Source: Sthenelais limicola (Eukaryota; Annelida; Polychaeta; Phyllodocida; Sigalionidae). Taken from it: a stretch of DNA of 64,000 nt. A model generated the notes under the pieces. It saw only the letters and a list, made by a program, of their open reading frames with translations, did not search any database and was not told the DNA's origin. The translations under genes and the position numbers were made by a program. This document shows, piece after piece, positions 43,466 to 55,559 of this stretch. The number at the start of each line of letters is the position of its first letter. Position 1 is the first letter of the stretch. The stretch spans positions 9,143,685 to 9,207,684 of the forward strand of contig OW804097.1 of assembly GCA_942159475.1 (NCBI GenBank), given 5' to 3'.

Positions 43466-44149
43466 CTTATTTATACCGAATGACTAATATCATAAATACA
43501 AATGGTGAATACCGGGTATATCTGAGTATATTCGGTATATTTGAATTTTCTGTCTTAAATGAGGGTTATTTGAGAGGAATGGTGAAGGCGAACGGTACAT
43601 TTCCTGACGATTTCGCCCACCTATTCAACACCGCCAAAAAGTTCTAGATGACAGGAATTCATCAACTTAATTAAAAAAACACCTCACAGAGTATTCATTG
43701 TAGCATATTTATAAGATAAGATTAGATAAGATGTTTTTTATTTGTTTTTTCGAAGAGTACGAACGAGTACTAATAAAGAGACAAAAGGGTCGACATACCT
43801 TTGACTACATGGAGTACATATTCTTCCGGCAGTTACCGTAATTTAGAAAATGTAGGGATGAACTAGGCTAAACTAAGTGGCTTAGAGATATAATAAAATT
43901 AAATTAAATAAAAGACAAGTGCATTAAGGCACTATTAAATGGTAAACTGACAAGTGTTTTAAATAGTTCACATGTTCAGTACAATACGATACGATTTGAT
44001 ACCACAAAGACTTACATGTGGTATTTACAGGAGTACAAATCAACAATAATGATAGTAATAACATACATTATTACCCGAAAAAAAGTTTCGACATAGCATT
44101 GTTTCTGAGTTCCTGCACTGGGGGTATTTGAAAAGACCAGAATACATTT

Positions 44150-44470
44150 GATCTTGGTTTTGACTATATGTACAATATATGGTATCAAAGTACAATGTAT
44201 TATGATTTGGTTTTTATTGTTTGGTGACTCTCACGCGTTTCGCTGAGGGGGTCCGGCTTCATCAGAGAGTGGTTACATTGTAAAATTATGAGATATTTTG
44301 TTTAGCTATGTAACAAATAAGGGGTAAGGAGTACCGCGTGGGTCAGAATTAATTAAATTACTGGAATTAGACTGTATACTAGACCAACGTTCCCACGCAG
44401 TCACCCTACCACACAAAGGGGGGAATTCATTCATTATGGGTACAGGTATAATTCCCTCAAACCCGAGTAA
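44150..44470 (-). mobile_element. Penelope-like element terminal sequence
   Basis: Contains ACGCGTTTCGC and GGCTTCATCAG (minus strand CTGATGA and GAAACGCGT, hammerhead-ribozyme core order) and AACGTTCCCACGCAGTC. No open frame for its reverse transcriptase remains. Assignment rests on remembered Penelope-like terminal motifs. Confidence 0.4.
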
Positions 44471-45189
44471 AACGGCCCTAGATCAATCCACTTCACAGAT
44501 GCTTTAATTACAGAATTACACTTAACACAAACAGCCTAAAAACCTACTCTAAAACCTGGCGTCCCCTATATATACTCCCTTTGTCCAATGTACGACGTGG
44601 TTTTTATTTGGTCGAGTAGTATATTATCAATCTTGTTGAGGGGGAAAAAAATACTTTGATTGCTTTATTGTACCATTATATTACTTTTGTATGCTATGTA
44701 TGTAGTAAATCGGATGTTTGATATAATTATAAATGTCTGTTAAAACTGTTAAACTTGATGAAAATTTATTATCCTAAATGTTTCGACACGATTTTGATTG
44801 GATTCCTATGAAATTATCAATAAAATTTATTAAAAAAAAGTAAAAGTAAATTTTTAAAAACTAAAAGAAAAAAAATATACTCCCTTTGTCTCCCTAGAAA
44901 GTGCCATGTAACCAATACCCAAGTGGTCCAACAACAAGACCAATCTGGGTTGTCACAATAATTGGGTCATTTTTTCTGAACGTGTACAATTCAGCGAGAA
45001 GTATAGAATTTTAAAAGGTTCTCCAGATCAATTTCAAACCTACATATCTCATTAGTCCAAGTTTAGAGCTTTCTGCCAATACCCATTATACACATCTCCT
45101 CCCACTGGTTCAGTTTTTATGATGAGTCAAACTTTTGTCTTCCGAAATTACCCTTTTATCTTACACACCCGGGGATTCATCTTGCTTGG

Positions 45190-45416
45190 GGGTCAGAATA
45201 TCAGAAAATGTACAATTCGTCTTCACCAAACCTCTCAAATAACCCACAGTTAAGAGAAAAATGAGCTTCAAAATGCAGTTTAACACAGCAGAACTGATAC
45301 TTTAGATCAATGTGATACCAAATATACTCAGATATACCCGGTATTCATCATTTTTCAGCCTAATTTAGAAGAATATCCTAAATGTGTACAGCTGCCAATT
45401 GTACATTTTCCTTATC
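45190..45416. mobile_element. J-family MITE (right tip missing)
   Basis: Starts GGTCAGAATATCAGAAAATG. The right end stops at GTACATTTTCC without the GACCC tip. Confidence 0.7.
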
Positions 45417-45490
45417 CTTTATACCTGTATAGCAGTTTTTATGGTGTTGTGTGGACATGACTCCCACAGGCTTAGCATTGAGGACATAAT

Positions 45491-45996
45491 TGTGATGTGT
45501 TTCAGGAAAATTAGTCACAAGTCGCAAAATTGATATTTTTCAAAGTGTTTTTTCACAAGATCACATTCATGGAATGTTCTGATTTTTAGAGAGTTGATCA
45601 CTTATAGCTATATCAATTGATGTATTAAATTTCAGAACAATCTATGTAATATATCCTTTCGTTTTAAAGGTCCTCATATGGACTACATTTAGTTACTTTA
45701 CTGTTTATTGACCCCCAGAAATATTGGAAACCTTTTTTTTTTTCGAAAATGAAAAATTAATATCAAATTTAAAATCTAAAAATACTTATATATACTTGAC
45801 ATGGTAGCATGGTAGCAGTACTGAAGGGAGAGGAGGTTGTTGTAGACTCGTATCATATAATAAAAATACTTATTATTTAATACCATTATTGTTTACTACC
45901 ATATTGGAATCAGCTTGATCATATCTTTTCAAATATAATGGTATCTCAAAATCTATTTTTTTGCGACTTGTGACTCATTTTCCTGAAACACATCCC
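45491..45996. mobile_element. K-family element with an internal insertion
   Basis: Ends match K. About 80 bp at 45790-45872 with a duplicated AAAATACTT border is extra relative to other copies. Confidence 0.75.
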
Positions 45997-46299
45997 AATT
46001 ATTCTGTATTCTGTCATCATTGTAAAGAATCTGAAGAATTCTGAAGACCAGATATCACATATTTCACAACTATATTGTTAAACATTTAATGTGGGGTTGC
46101 ATAGAGTGATTATTTATCGCCTGTAATGCTAAGTCTATGGGATTGCTTACTTCCAGTCCACACATTGGTACAACTACGCACCAGTTTTAGTTTAACATTT
46201 GAAGGTTACAAAATATGTTAGTTCTTAAATTAATTCCTAGGTGGCGGGGTTTAGCCCAAAAAGAGAGGGGACAGGAGTGGTTTGATAAGTTGTTGGTTT

Positions 46300-46352
46300 G
46301 AGTTTTATTTTGGGTCCGACGTTTCGGGCGTACATTTGCCCTTTATCAAGTT
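46300..46352 (-). mobile_element. Penelope-like terminus fragment
   Basis: GTCCGACGTTTCGGGCGTAC and GCCCTTTATCAAG, inverse of the TTGATAAAGGGC and GCCCGAAACGTCGGAC motif common at Penelope-like element ends. It lies 36 bp upstream of the SOCS-box-type gene start codon. Confidence 0.45.
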
Positions 46353-46387
46353 TTATTAAATTAAATTAAATGTTGTTAACTGACAGA

Positions 46388-46478
46388 ATGTCGGATGGCT
46401 GTATCAGACCCTACGCTAGGTTCAAGTTCACAATGAAGATGAAAGGTAGCGCCACTGTCTTACCCGATACACAACAAG
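46388..46478 (+). CDS. SOCS-box-like gene exon 1
   Basis: ATG, 30 codons plus one base (MSDGCIRPYARFKFTMKMKG to PDTQQ), donor AAG|GTAAGT. Confidence 0.65.
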
Positions 46479-49400
46479 GTAAGTAATTTGTTTATTTCAT
46501 TTTTTAAAAAATATTAATAACTGGACACAATTTGAGGTAGGGACCTGTTTTCAGGTCCTTGGGAATATAGGAATATACGAAATGAAAAATATGTAAACAT
46601 GTTAAAAATATTTGTATTTTACATTTAATTATTTTTATATTTTTGACATGTTTAACTTAACTATTGTACAAATATTAGATAAAATACATACATTTCTGCC
46701 AGTAATATGTATACACATGTAATTTCCATAATACTAGTATTAAGGCCCTTGTCCACTAAGCCGATTCTCATACATGCGACTCTCACAGAATTAGTGAAGA
46801 CAAAATCGCATGAGAATCGACTTGGTGTACTGGGCCCTTTACCTTCAAGACAAAATTAAACGTTAACAATGACTGATGTGTGAGGGTGCTTGTGATAATG
46901 ATCCGATTGGATTCATATATGAGGGAGTACGATGATGATTATTGGTCTCTTGTGTATTCATCTCACCCCAACGCTTTATATAAGATAAGATAAGAAAATC
47001 TTTTATTTGTCCAGTAACTCGAAAATACAAAATGAAGAGACAAAAAGGTCTACATGCCGATGCCTATAATTTTTTTTATGAAAATTTAATTCCATTTCTA
47101 CCGACAGTTACCTTTAATTTAGATAGCCCTTTTACTGCAATCAACTTAGGCTTGGAGATATGTAAAATAATAATAATAATAATAATAATAAGGTATGTCA
47201 GATGGATTTTATGGTGACATTTCTGTAAGGGATTTTTAAAAATGCGTTGAACCAAGGATTTACCAATAATATACTATATTGGTCGTTCGATAATTAGTAT
47301 TTCTTTATTTTTTCCTTTTTCAGGGACCTACACTTCCCTCAGAGACATGGACATCCCAGATGGTTTCGACAATATTGATGGAATAGGTATTCATTTTACT
47401 TCTAAATAACTTGTTATCATTTTTCGAATTTTTGTATATGTGATGTGTTCCAGGGAAATGAGCCACAAGTCGCAGAATTGATATTTTTCAAAGTGTTTTT
47501 TTAACAAGATGTCCTCATTAGAATGTTCTGATTTTTGGAGGGTTTAGCGCTTTATATCGTCATATTAAACGATGTAGCAAATTTCAGGACTTTGAATTAA
47601 ATATATCCTTGAGTTTTGAAGGCCTTCGTATGGAGTATATTTAGTTACTTCACTGGTAATTACACATTTAGCAAAATTGCAAACTTTTTTTTTCAAAACT
47701 TTTTCAAACTTTTTCAAAATAAAAATATCAAACTTAAAATATAGAAGTATTTATTAGATGTCCTAGTGTTTACTACCATTGGAATCCGCTTGATCGTCTC
47801 TTATCAAATAATATTATATAGTGATATCTCAAAATCCATATTTTGCGACTTATGACACATTTTCCTAAAACGGATCACATATATATGTAGTGAGCCCAGT
47901 GTTTAGCTTTATTTGGGCGGTAAGGGAAAAGTGAGTCACCCCTATAATAGTTTATCCTAAAAGAACTTCGGTGGGTATGACCATAAAGTGCCTTTCTGTC
48001 TCTTTTTCTCTGTATCTCTCTCCCTTCTTCTCTATCTCTATTTCCTGGGTATGATCATAAACTGCCTCCCTCTCAGCTCTCCCGCCCTTGATATAACCAT
48101 ATTAAATGTGTTGATAAGGGCGTAAAGCAACCAATCTCACTTACTCCCTCTCAGCTCTCCCGCCCTTGATATAACCTTCAATGTGTTGATAAGGGTGTAA
48201 AGCAACCAATCTCACTCACTCACTCACTCACTCACTCTCAGCTCTCCCGCCCTTGATATAACCTTCAATGTGTTGATAAGGGCGTAAAGCAACCAATCGA
48301 ACCAATCTCACTCATATATGCAATGCATTAATTGTGGCAATACCCACACTACACTATGTAGGGCGCAAACCATACATTACATATTTATGTTTATTGTTAT
48401 TTATATTTTTAATGATCTAAATATAATGCCACTCTTCCCAATGGCTGTGAAACATTAATCACTCAAGGCTGTTATTAACAACTGCCAGTGCCCTCTTCCT
48501 TGCCAGTGCCCGCAATGTCTGTCATTAATCCTAAGCACATACTTAGCATGCCTAGATATTTTTTCCTTGAATTTTGCATATTGTTTCTATTCAAAATATC
48601 CAGCCATTTTTTTTTCTCATAACAACGTGGGAAGAGAATAATGGATAACTGACGAATATGGACGAACAACATATTAACAAATGTAGGCCTAATGTCATAC
48701 TAGGCTATAATTAAGCAAGGTACATTTTCCTTCACACATTACAAATATACCTATATATGTTTGTACAGAACAGGTGTCAGCACTGAAGTTAGAGCTACGC
48801 AAACACTACCGCTGGCTGCCGCTGCTTGAGGAGCGGCGCTATTGTCTCATGTTTGAGATGTACAACAAGAGCCACAAACAGATCTGCCAACTCGTGCAGG
48901 ACATCCTCCAGCGCACCCGCAACGTGGCAGACATAGGCGACGTACACAAACGTGCCCGGTGTAAGTTTACTTAACTTTATACTTAGATGGAATACAACGA
49001 GTGGTTCTTCTGAATAGGGGACTTGCATGTCTCACTGCACATGCCTACTGCAGTGCATCCTGGGATGGGTTTTATTGAAACTGACTTACAAGTATTTGGC
49101 AACATTTTTACTGAAAATTGCAAGAATGCTGTCATCAATATTGTAGGTTGTGTAAATGATCTATAAAAACCAAATGCATGATGGAAAAGATGGGGGCTTG
49201 TCTTATAAAAACATGTTTGACACATGGATATTGATATTAGAGCATTGATAGATAATCTATGCTGAAAATAACATGTTTTCTATAGTTCTTAAAGTAACTG
49301 TACCATTAGTCCCATGATTCCATGCAAATTAAGATTCAAAATGGCGGCAATGCAAATACTCTATTAGCATATCAGACACACGAGGAGTGTATTCATTTTG

Positions 49401-51327
49401 TTAGTAAACATCATTGAGTCCAATTTCACAGATCTCATTTTAAACATTTAATAGCAAAAGTTTTTTTGTTTTTTTGATTGCGATTTCAGGCCAAGACACG
49501 TTGAGACCTGATTATAATCTATAACGCCAATTGGTATTACTAACATATTGAATTGTTGATTTATTTAGTAAATACCTTATCAATGTAGTAATGTTTGGGG
49601 TATTATCGTGAAAATAACTGGATATAGCTGGCAAACACACAAAATTGACAGTCCATGACAGTCCTTTGGTATGCATAAAGGCATTGGTATGTGATTCACA
49701 CGCATTCCTGAAATAACAGGAAAATGAGTCATAAGTTACCGAAAAAAGACCGGATATTTGGGATTCCAATAACGGTAAACATTAGAACATCTAATAAGTG
49801 CTTTTATATTGCGTATGTAAGGAATATATATAGCAATATTTCTTGAGGGTCACTGACCATAGTAAATTAATCAAATATATTCTTTAGGATAACCTTGTAT
49901 ATGCATAGATCTATTCAAGAGACAACCTTGAAATTTCATGGATTCATGCCACTAAACACTTAAAAGATAATTCCAACAACTATATCTTGTGAATAAAACT
50001 CTGAAAAATATCAACTTTGCGAGTGGTGACTCATCTAATATATAAAGCTCAAGAAGGGTTTTTGTCAGGCATGTTCTTGGAATCTATGATGTTAACAACC
50101 GTTTTTCTGGTCTGTACAGTTCCCTTGTCCCTTTCCAGAGGACAATATCTATGTGGTTTGTGAAGTATCTGGGGTAAAAATGTGATTTTGAGGCCCTTTT
50201 TAATCAGGATATTTACACTCTATTTATAGCCTGGGACCCCTGAATTTGGAATATGATCTAGACCAGATAATATAAATACATATAAGACATATAAATAGGG
50301 CAGGGGAGAGGAGAAGGTGGGTAAGGACAGGGATAGAGAGAGGGGAGAGGCAGGGGGGAAGGAAGAGAGGCAGTGAGAGAAGAGGGCAGGGACAGTGAGA
50401 GGAAGAGGGTGACCGTCCAGAGGATGGGTACTTTGCTTGTTTTATATATGTTTAAGTAATAATATGCCATGTCTGTCTATCGCAGGTACAGAGGGCGCCA
50501 TGCAGACCTACTGCTGGATACTGGACGCCGTGTGCATGCGCCGGTACCCGTGGGACGTGCACCGCGTGGTCTTCTCTCATGTACATGACCTCCTCCAGAC
50601 ATACACCGCCAACCTCATGAAGGACCACATGGACTCTATCACCTCCAGGGTGCTCAGTGGGGTGTCCTCCATCAGTTTCATTGCTGGCATGACACAATAT
50701 GTGCAAAGATGTATAATAAACCATGGTATCCACCAGTCAGGCCTTCTGACTCAATACCCATTAACAGCAAACCATCCTCTGTGCAGCGAGCTTCCCAAGT
50801 TGGACTTGGTGGTAAAACAGGCTTCAAGTATAGATGAAGACTCATGCAGTGTGTTAGCCAAGTGGGTGTGTTTCTGTATGCATTACCATAGCTACAGAGA
50901 CATGGCAGCCACCCACTGCCCTCCAAGCCTCCACAACACCTGCCCCATGTTACAGAGACTGCTCAGACTCTACCTGTTCTACCTGGCAGGTGAGCCAGGC
51001 TGCTGGAACTACATAGTCAGCAACATCTGTCCAGTGACTGTGGCTCACCGCGCGTCGTCGTTCTGCGACTGCGGTGTGTATGTGATGACTAGACTGCATG
51101 GTATTCTTGACCACAACACCTACTGCAAACTGCACTCAGCCCTTGAGAGGAAACCATGCATGACGTCAGGCATGATGATGGTCAGACTGTTCCCCAAAGT
51201 GAGGTCTCTTAAGGCGTTGTCACGGTTACATGTATACAAACTGCCTGGTTACCAATTGTTGCTAAGTGGAGATGACAGAGACATTCCATACACAGTGAAG
51301 AAGTATATTACACTAGAATGGGTCTAA
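46388..51327 (+). CDS. SOCS-box-like protein, four exons, complete
   Basis: Exons 46388-46478, 47324-47386, 48769-48960 and 50486-51327 join in phase 1 throughout to 395 residues ending at TAA. The last 40 residues (from about 352: VRSLKALSRLHVY, then DIPYTVKKYITLEWV) follow the SOCS-box pattern SLKxLCRLxIR...LPxxLKxYL, which binds elongin B/C and recruits cullin E3 ligases. The preceding 350 residues are mostly helical, Cys- and His-rich in the large exon, and contain no repeat or fold that I recognise. I infer a ubiquitin-ligase substrate receptor of unknown target. The start ATG has no upstream coding signal, but an additional 5' exon cannot be excluded. Confidence 0.75.
46742..46840. mobile_element. 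R-family short inverted-repeat element
   Basis: About 99 bp with imperfect 30-bp-plus arms (AAGGCCCTTGTCCACTAAG and its inverse) in intron 1 of the SOCS-box-type gene. Non-coding. Confidence 0.7.
47166..47192. repeat. AAT microsatellite
   Basis: Nine consecutive TAA/AAT units next to a LINE tail. Confidence 0.85.
47324..47386 (+). CDS. SOCS-box-like gene exon 2
   Basis: 63 nt after a pyrimidine-rich TTTTTCAG acceptor, encoding GTYTSLRDMDIPDGFDNI. The donor is ATAG|GTATTC. Confidence 0.65.
   Translation, partial: GPTLPSETWTSQMVSTILME
47439..47880. mobile_element. K-family element
   Basis: Full copy in intron 2 of the SOCS-box-type gene, starting 53 bp after the exon 2 donor. Confidence 0.78.
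48065..48310. repeat. about 80-bp tandem repeat with CACT microsatellite
   Basis: Three copies of TCTCAGCTCTCCCGCCCTTG and GATAAGGGCGTAAAGCAACC with CACT runs between. Confidence 0.8.
48769..48960 (+). CDS. SOCS-box-like gene exon 3
   Basis: 64 codons after TTTGTACAG, encoding QVSALKLELRKHYRWLPLLE and a helix QICQLVQDILQRTRNV. The donor is GGT|GTAAGT. Confidence 0.78.
49013..49366. mobile_element. I-family inverted-repeat element
   Basis: 354 bp in intron 3 of the SOCS-box-type gene, starting about 50 bp after the exon 3 donor. Confidence 0.72.
49716..50036. mobile_element. K-family element (degenerate)
   Basis: AGGAAAATGAGTCATAAG at the left and GAGTGGTGACTCAT at the right, with an eroded interior. 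It lies in intron 3 of the SOCS-box-type gene. Other K fragments are at about 5062-5115, 17652-17870, 21308-21390, 28005-28280 and 31427-31600. Confidence 0.6.
50486..51327 (+). CDS. SOCS-box-like gene exon 4 (terminal)
   Basis: 842 nt after CTATCGCAG, encoding GAMQTYCWILDAVCMRRYPW through the C-terminal SOCS-like box, stop at 51325-51327. No convincing poly(A) signal is seen in the first few hundred bases downstream. Confidence 0.82.
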
Positions 51328-52677
51328 TTTATTTCAGGATTTTTATTTTTGCTATATATGAATTGAATTATTATTATAATACCACTTGAATTTATACAAC
51401 AAATACACTACAAACCTCATGAAAAACTGCTAGTGTCTGGTTTTGATGTTATCACAACTTCAATTTATTATTATAATATTTGGTGCAATCACGGAAACTA
51501 TGACATTGACGTGTTTGAAGTAATATATTTTATTTTAGACAAAAGTAGATAACACTGTTTTATCATATTTTAATAACCAATTAATTGCTGCTTTGAAATA
51601 TAGCACTCCTACATTGTGCTATATTTAAGGCAGCAACAGGATGTCATTAGACTGACCGTGGTTTAAGTACTAAATGTTGGCTGCAGAAAACAGAGATAAG
51701 AGAATGATTAGATGAAAAGTAGGTTAAATCATTTAAGGAAAATTGATTTGATAACTAATGAATTGACTTGTAACTGATAAGAACTGATCAATGGTCCCGA
51801 CGGGCAAATGAACGCGATTCTGCGCGATTTTTAATGCGCAATCATCTCGCCATAGTTCTGTGATGAGAGTGGACGCTTTTCACGCAATAATTATTGCGCA
51901 ATGATTGCAAGATGGTCACGCTAAAAGAATAACGCAATATAAGTGCAAAAGTTAGCAAATTCTAATGCCATTTTGAGAGAGATATTACATTTTAATTTTA
52001 TCATAATATTTAATTAATAGCATCTGAAATAAATGAGACACTTCATGGCAGTTTCATTTTCCTGCCCTGGCAGTGATAGTATATTTTCTCTCACAGAAAG
52101 GTATGACGGGTATAATTATTCCTTCAAGATTTCGAAGAGAGTTTAAACCTATTTATATGCATCATTTTGTTTTCATCAATCCTACCATCCTCTTTGTGGG
52201 CCTGAAGGATAGCAGTCTTTCATCTGATGTGTTTCAGTGGTTGAATGGCTCTGCCTCACCCAAGGACTAGGGACAATCTATATGTACAATCATTAGGGTG
52301 GTTTGATCACAGCTTTTTTCAATATCAAACAGGTATATAACACACATAAACTATAGATGTATTTTTTTTTTTTTAATCAATTTTATTTTCGTACGAAATA
52401 ACATGAAAATTTTTGCAGAGCTAACCGCCGCATACAATTTGCGATTTTATAGGTTGTCTGCATTTCATTCTATGGACAATGCTGTATAATTTTATAAAAA
52501 ATGATGATGATATTAACAAACTGAAACAGATTACATTATACTTAAGAGGTTCAATTTAATTTAATGTGGACAGATGATTTGAGAAATGATGGTAGATGAG
52601 AAAACATATCTATAGAAAAAAATGTTTCATCGAGGTGGGAGTGAGTGTGGAAAGAAAGAGCCGAGCAAGTGGTGAGT

Positions 52678-55542
52678 CTATTCTTTATCTAAGTAAAATC
52701 GTTTGATTTGAATTTTGAACATTTTATTATCTTCAATATTTCTAAGTCTGATGGGTAATTTGTTCCAAATGGATCCTATTTGATAATGGAGAGATTGGAT
52801 ATCTGAATTCTTTTTTGGGGTAAAAATGGGTAATATAGGTGCATCAAACTGACGAGTTGCTCGGTTTACAGGCAAGGTACCAGACTCTTTTAGCTTTGTT
52901 ATTACAGTAAATGCTTGTTTGGAGAGAAGAAAATTAATCCTGTGTTTGATTTTCATTGTTTTTGTTGTCAGGTGGATTTCATTTGTTGATGTCCGAGGTG
53001 GGCATCCTAATGCAATTTTCAGTGCTTTGTTTTGCAAACGCTGGATACTATTAAGTGTTTGTTGGTTACATCTACTGATTAATGCGATACTGTAGTCAAT
53101 TATAGACAGGATATTCGCTTTGACCAGCAGCAATGCACTTCTTTTATTAAGATTTTTCCGGATTATAGATAATTGATATATTCTATGATGAAGCGACTTT
53201 ATTAGTATTTTACTCTGTTCATTAAAATTTAGTTTGCTATCAATATTTATACCTAAGTAGGTATAGTCTTTAACACATCCAATCTCGTTTTGATTGATTT
53301 TCAGCTGGAGATTAGTATTACTTTTCTTCCTCTCTCCAAACAACATTGATTTAGTTTTACCAGTATTCACCAGGATTTTATTTTGGATAGACCAATTATA
53401 GAATATGCTAAGGTCTTCATTCATTTTCTTTGTTAACTCGTCAATGTCTTTGCCAGATGTAAATAAGACAGTGTCATCTGCGTAGAGGATATAGTGGGAG
53501 GCTAAATTCAATTTATTAATATCATTGGAGAAAATAAGATAAATAATCGGGCCCAATATTGATCCCTGAGGGACTCCACATTCAATAGGGGAAGGCTCAG
53601 AGTGGTAATCTGATATTCGCACAAGTTGTGATCGTTTTGTCAAGTATGATTCTAGCCATTTTAAGGCAAGATTACTGAAGCCAATCTTTTTTAGTTTTTC
53701 TGTAATAATTCTATGATTTACACTATCAAAGGCTTTGCTGAAGTCTATAAAGACTGCAGCAGTGAGCATATTATTATTATTATTAATGTTGATATGGTTA
53801 ATTAATTCGTATAAGGCTTCATGTGTACTTCTGTTTTTCCTAAAGCCATATTGATTTGGGGTTAGGATGTCGTTAATATTCAGGTGATTCCATATTTGTT
53901 CAGCTATATATTTCTCCAATAATTTGCCTCCCACATGAGTAAGTGCTATGGGTCTAGTGTCCCCTGGCAATTTTACATTACTTTTCTTAGGAATGGGCTT
54001 AACAATAGCCATTTTCCAAGCGGTGGGAAAAACACCACTGTTGATCGATAGATTCATTAAATACTTCAGTTGGTTGATCAAACATAAAAACAATTCCTTG
54101 TAAAGTTTAGCATTAATAGCCCTGCAGCCAGACGATTTCGAGGTATCCATGTCATGTATTAGTCTACTTAGAGTATCCAGCGAGATGGTTTCAAAATTTG
54201 TACAATTTTCATTTATAATTTCATCTTTAAGTGTTAGTGGTATATGAGGAAGTTTCTGCTGTATTTTACTTCCTATCGAACAATAATGTTCGTTTAACAT
54301 ATTGGCAGAATTGGGTATGTCCAATTTAATATTATCATGGGTATACATATTTGTAATTTCTTTAGTTTTGTTAGATGTGATTTCATCAATGGTCCGCCAT
54401 AGTTTTTTACTATCCTGCGAGTTATCATTCAATAGACCAATATAATATTCGGATTTCGCTCGTCTGAACATACTATTGACATGGTTCCTCTGGACTTTGG
54501 CTGCACGGATGTCGTGCTGATCTTTAGTGATATTTGCATTTCTGAAAAGTTCTTCTCTGACTTTGCAAGCATTTATAATATCTTGCGTATACCATTTTGG
54601 CTTATTTAGTCTAATATGAATAGTTTTCCAGGGTGCAAGCTTGTCAGCTATCTCTAGCATCTTATCATACAAATACAACCATGCATCATCAGTATTTTCA
54701 ATTTTATAATATTCATCCCAGGACATGCCTTCCAGAATAGTTTCAATATTCTCCTTATTAACTCTGTTCATTGATCTAATTCTACGTTTTACACAGGGAT
54801 CTTTTTTGATTCGCTTGTGTTTTAGGACTAGGTATATTACTTGGTGATCTGATATATTATAGTTAATGGTTCCCGAAGTAGATGACTTATTTGATTTATA
54901 CATGAAATAATCCAAAACACTGTCCTTCCTAAGGCCGAAGCGTGTTGTAAATTTTGAGTTTGTAGTTAAACTGAATTCTTTCTGCAAGTCCTTTACAATT
55001 TTATACTTGGGATTTTGCTTGTCATTTAGATCAATGTTAAAGTCTCCGACTAATATCATTGAACCTAGGCGGTTTTGACTTTCAGAATCTTTCAATATAT
55101 CTCTAAGATGGGTGAAACCTGCGTTGATGTTGGCTTGCGGAGGTCTGTAGACCACACTCAATAGAATGGGTTTCATGTACTCTTTACTAATTGTGAGACA
55201 CAGAATTTCAATATGTTCATTACTTACAGAAAGCTGTTCATTTAGACTAAATTGATAAGTATCTCTTACATATATGCACACACCGCCTCCATGCTTATTA
55301 CCTTCTCTATTAAGATTTATCAGATTATAATTCGGGTGATCAATCGAATTTAGGCAGGAGTCGTTTTTTATCCAAGTTTCTGTGAAACAGATTATATCAA
55401 TGTGCTTATTAAATATTTCTTCCTTTAACTGATCAAATTTCGGGACTAAAGAGCGAACATTAAGATGGATTACTTTACACCCATTCATTTTCGTTAAATC
55501 ATTCCAATTATCAAGATGCTTTTCATCAACCTGGACTGCCAT
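52678..55542 (-). CDS. LINE ORF2: endonuclease and reverse transcriptase
   Basis: 954 residues from the first ATG at 55542. The open frame reaches 55581 only with a TTG. Endonuclease motifs: HLNVRSL, CFTETW, GDFNIDL (about 165 from that ATG) and ISDHQ. Reverse transcriptase: PIPKKSN, TRPIAL, FIDFSKAFDSVNH, GVPQGSILGP and YADDT, with the C-terminal RLQNKALKIA and IWNKLP regions. CR1-like/Jockey-type, intact. It is clearly a different family from the element at 31.8 kb. Confidence 0.92.
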   Translation of the reverse strand: MAVQVDEKHLDNWNDLTKMNGCKVIHLNVRSLVPKFDQLKEEIFNKHIDIICFTETWIKNDSCLNSIDHPNYNLINLNREGNKHGGGVCIYVRDTYQFSLNEQLSVSNEHIEILCLTISKEYMKPILLSVVYRPPQANINAGFTHLRDILKDSESQNRLGSMILVGDFNIDLNDKQNPKYKIVKDLQKEFSLTTNSKFTTRFGLRKDSVLDYFMYKSNKSSTSGTINYNISDHQVIYLVLKHKRIKKDPCVKRRIRSMNRVNKENIETILEGMSWDEYYKIENTDDAWLYLYDKMLEIADKLAPWKTIHIRLNKPKWYTQDIINACKVREELFRNANITKDQHDIRAAKVQRNHVNSMFRRAKSEYYIGLLNDNSQDSKKLWRTIDEITSNKTKEITNMYTHDNIKLDIPNSANMLNEHYCSIGSKIQQKLPHIPLTLKDEIINENCTNFETISLDTLSRLIHDMDTSKSSGCRAINAKLYKELFLCLINQLKYLMNLSINSGVFPTAWKMAIVKPIPKKSNVKLPGDTRPIALTHVGGKLLEKYIAEQIWNHLNINDILTPNQYGFRKNRSTHEALYELINHININNNNNMLTAAVFIDFSKAFDSVNHRIITEKLKKIGFSNLALKWLESYLTKRSQLVRISDYHSEPSPIECGVPQGSILGPIIYLIFSNDINKLNLASHYILYADDTVLFTSGKDIDELTKKMNEDLSIFYNWSIQNKILVNTGKTKSMLFGERKKSNTNLQLKINQNEIGCVKDYTYLGINIDSKLNFNEQSKILIKSLHHRIYQLSIIRKNLNKRSALLLVKANILSIIDYSIALISRCNQQTLNSIQRLQNKALKIALGCPPRTSTNEIHLTTKTMKIKHRINFLLSKQAFTVITKLKESGTLPVNRATRQFDAPILPIFTPKKNSDIQSLHYQIGSIWNKLPIRLRNIEDNKMFKIQIKRFYLDKE

Positions 55543-55559
55543 TAGTTGTTTACTCAGGA

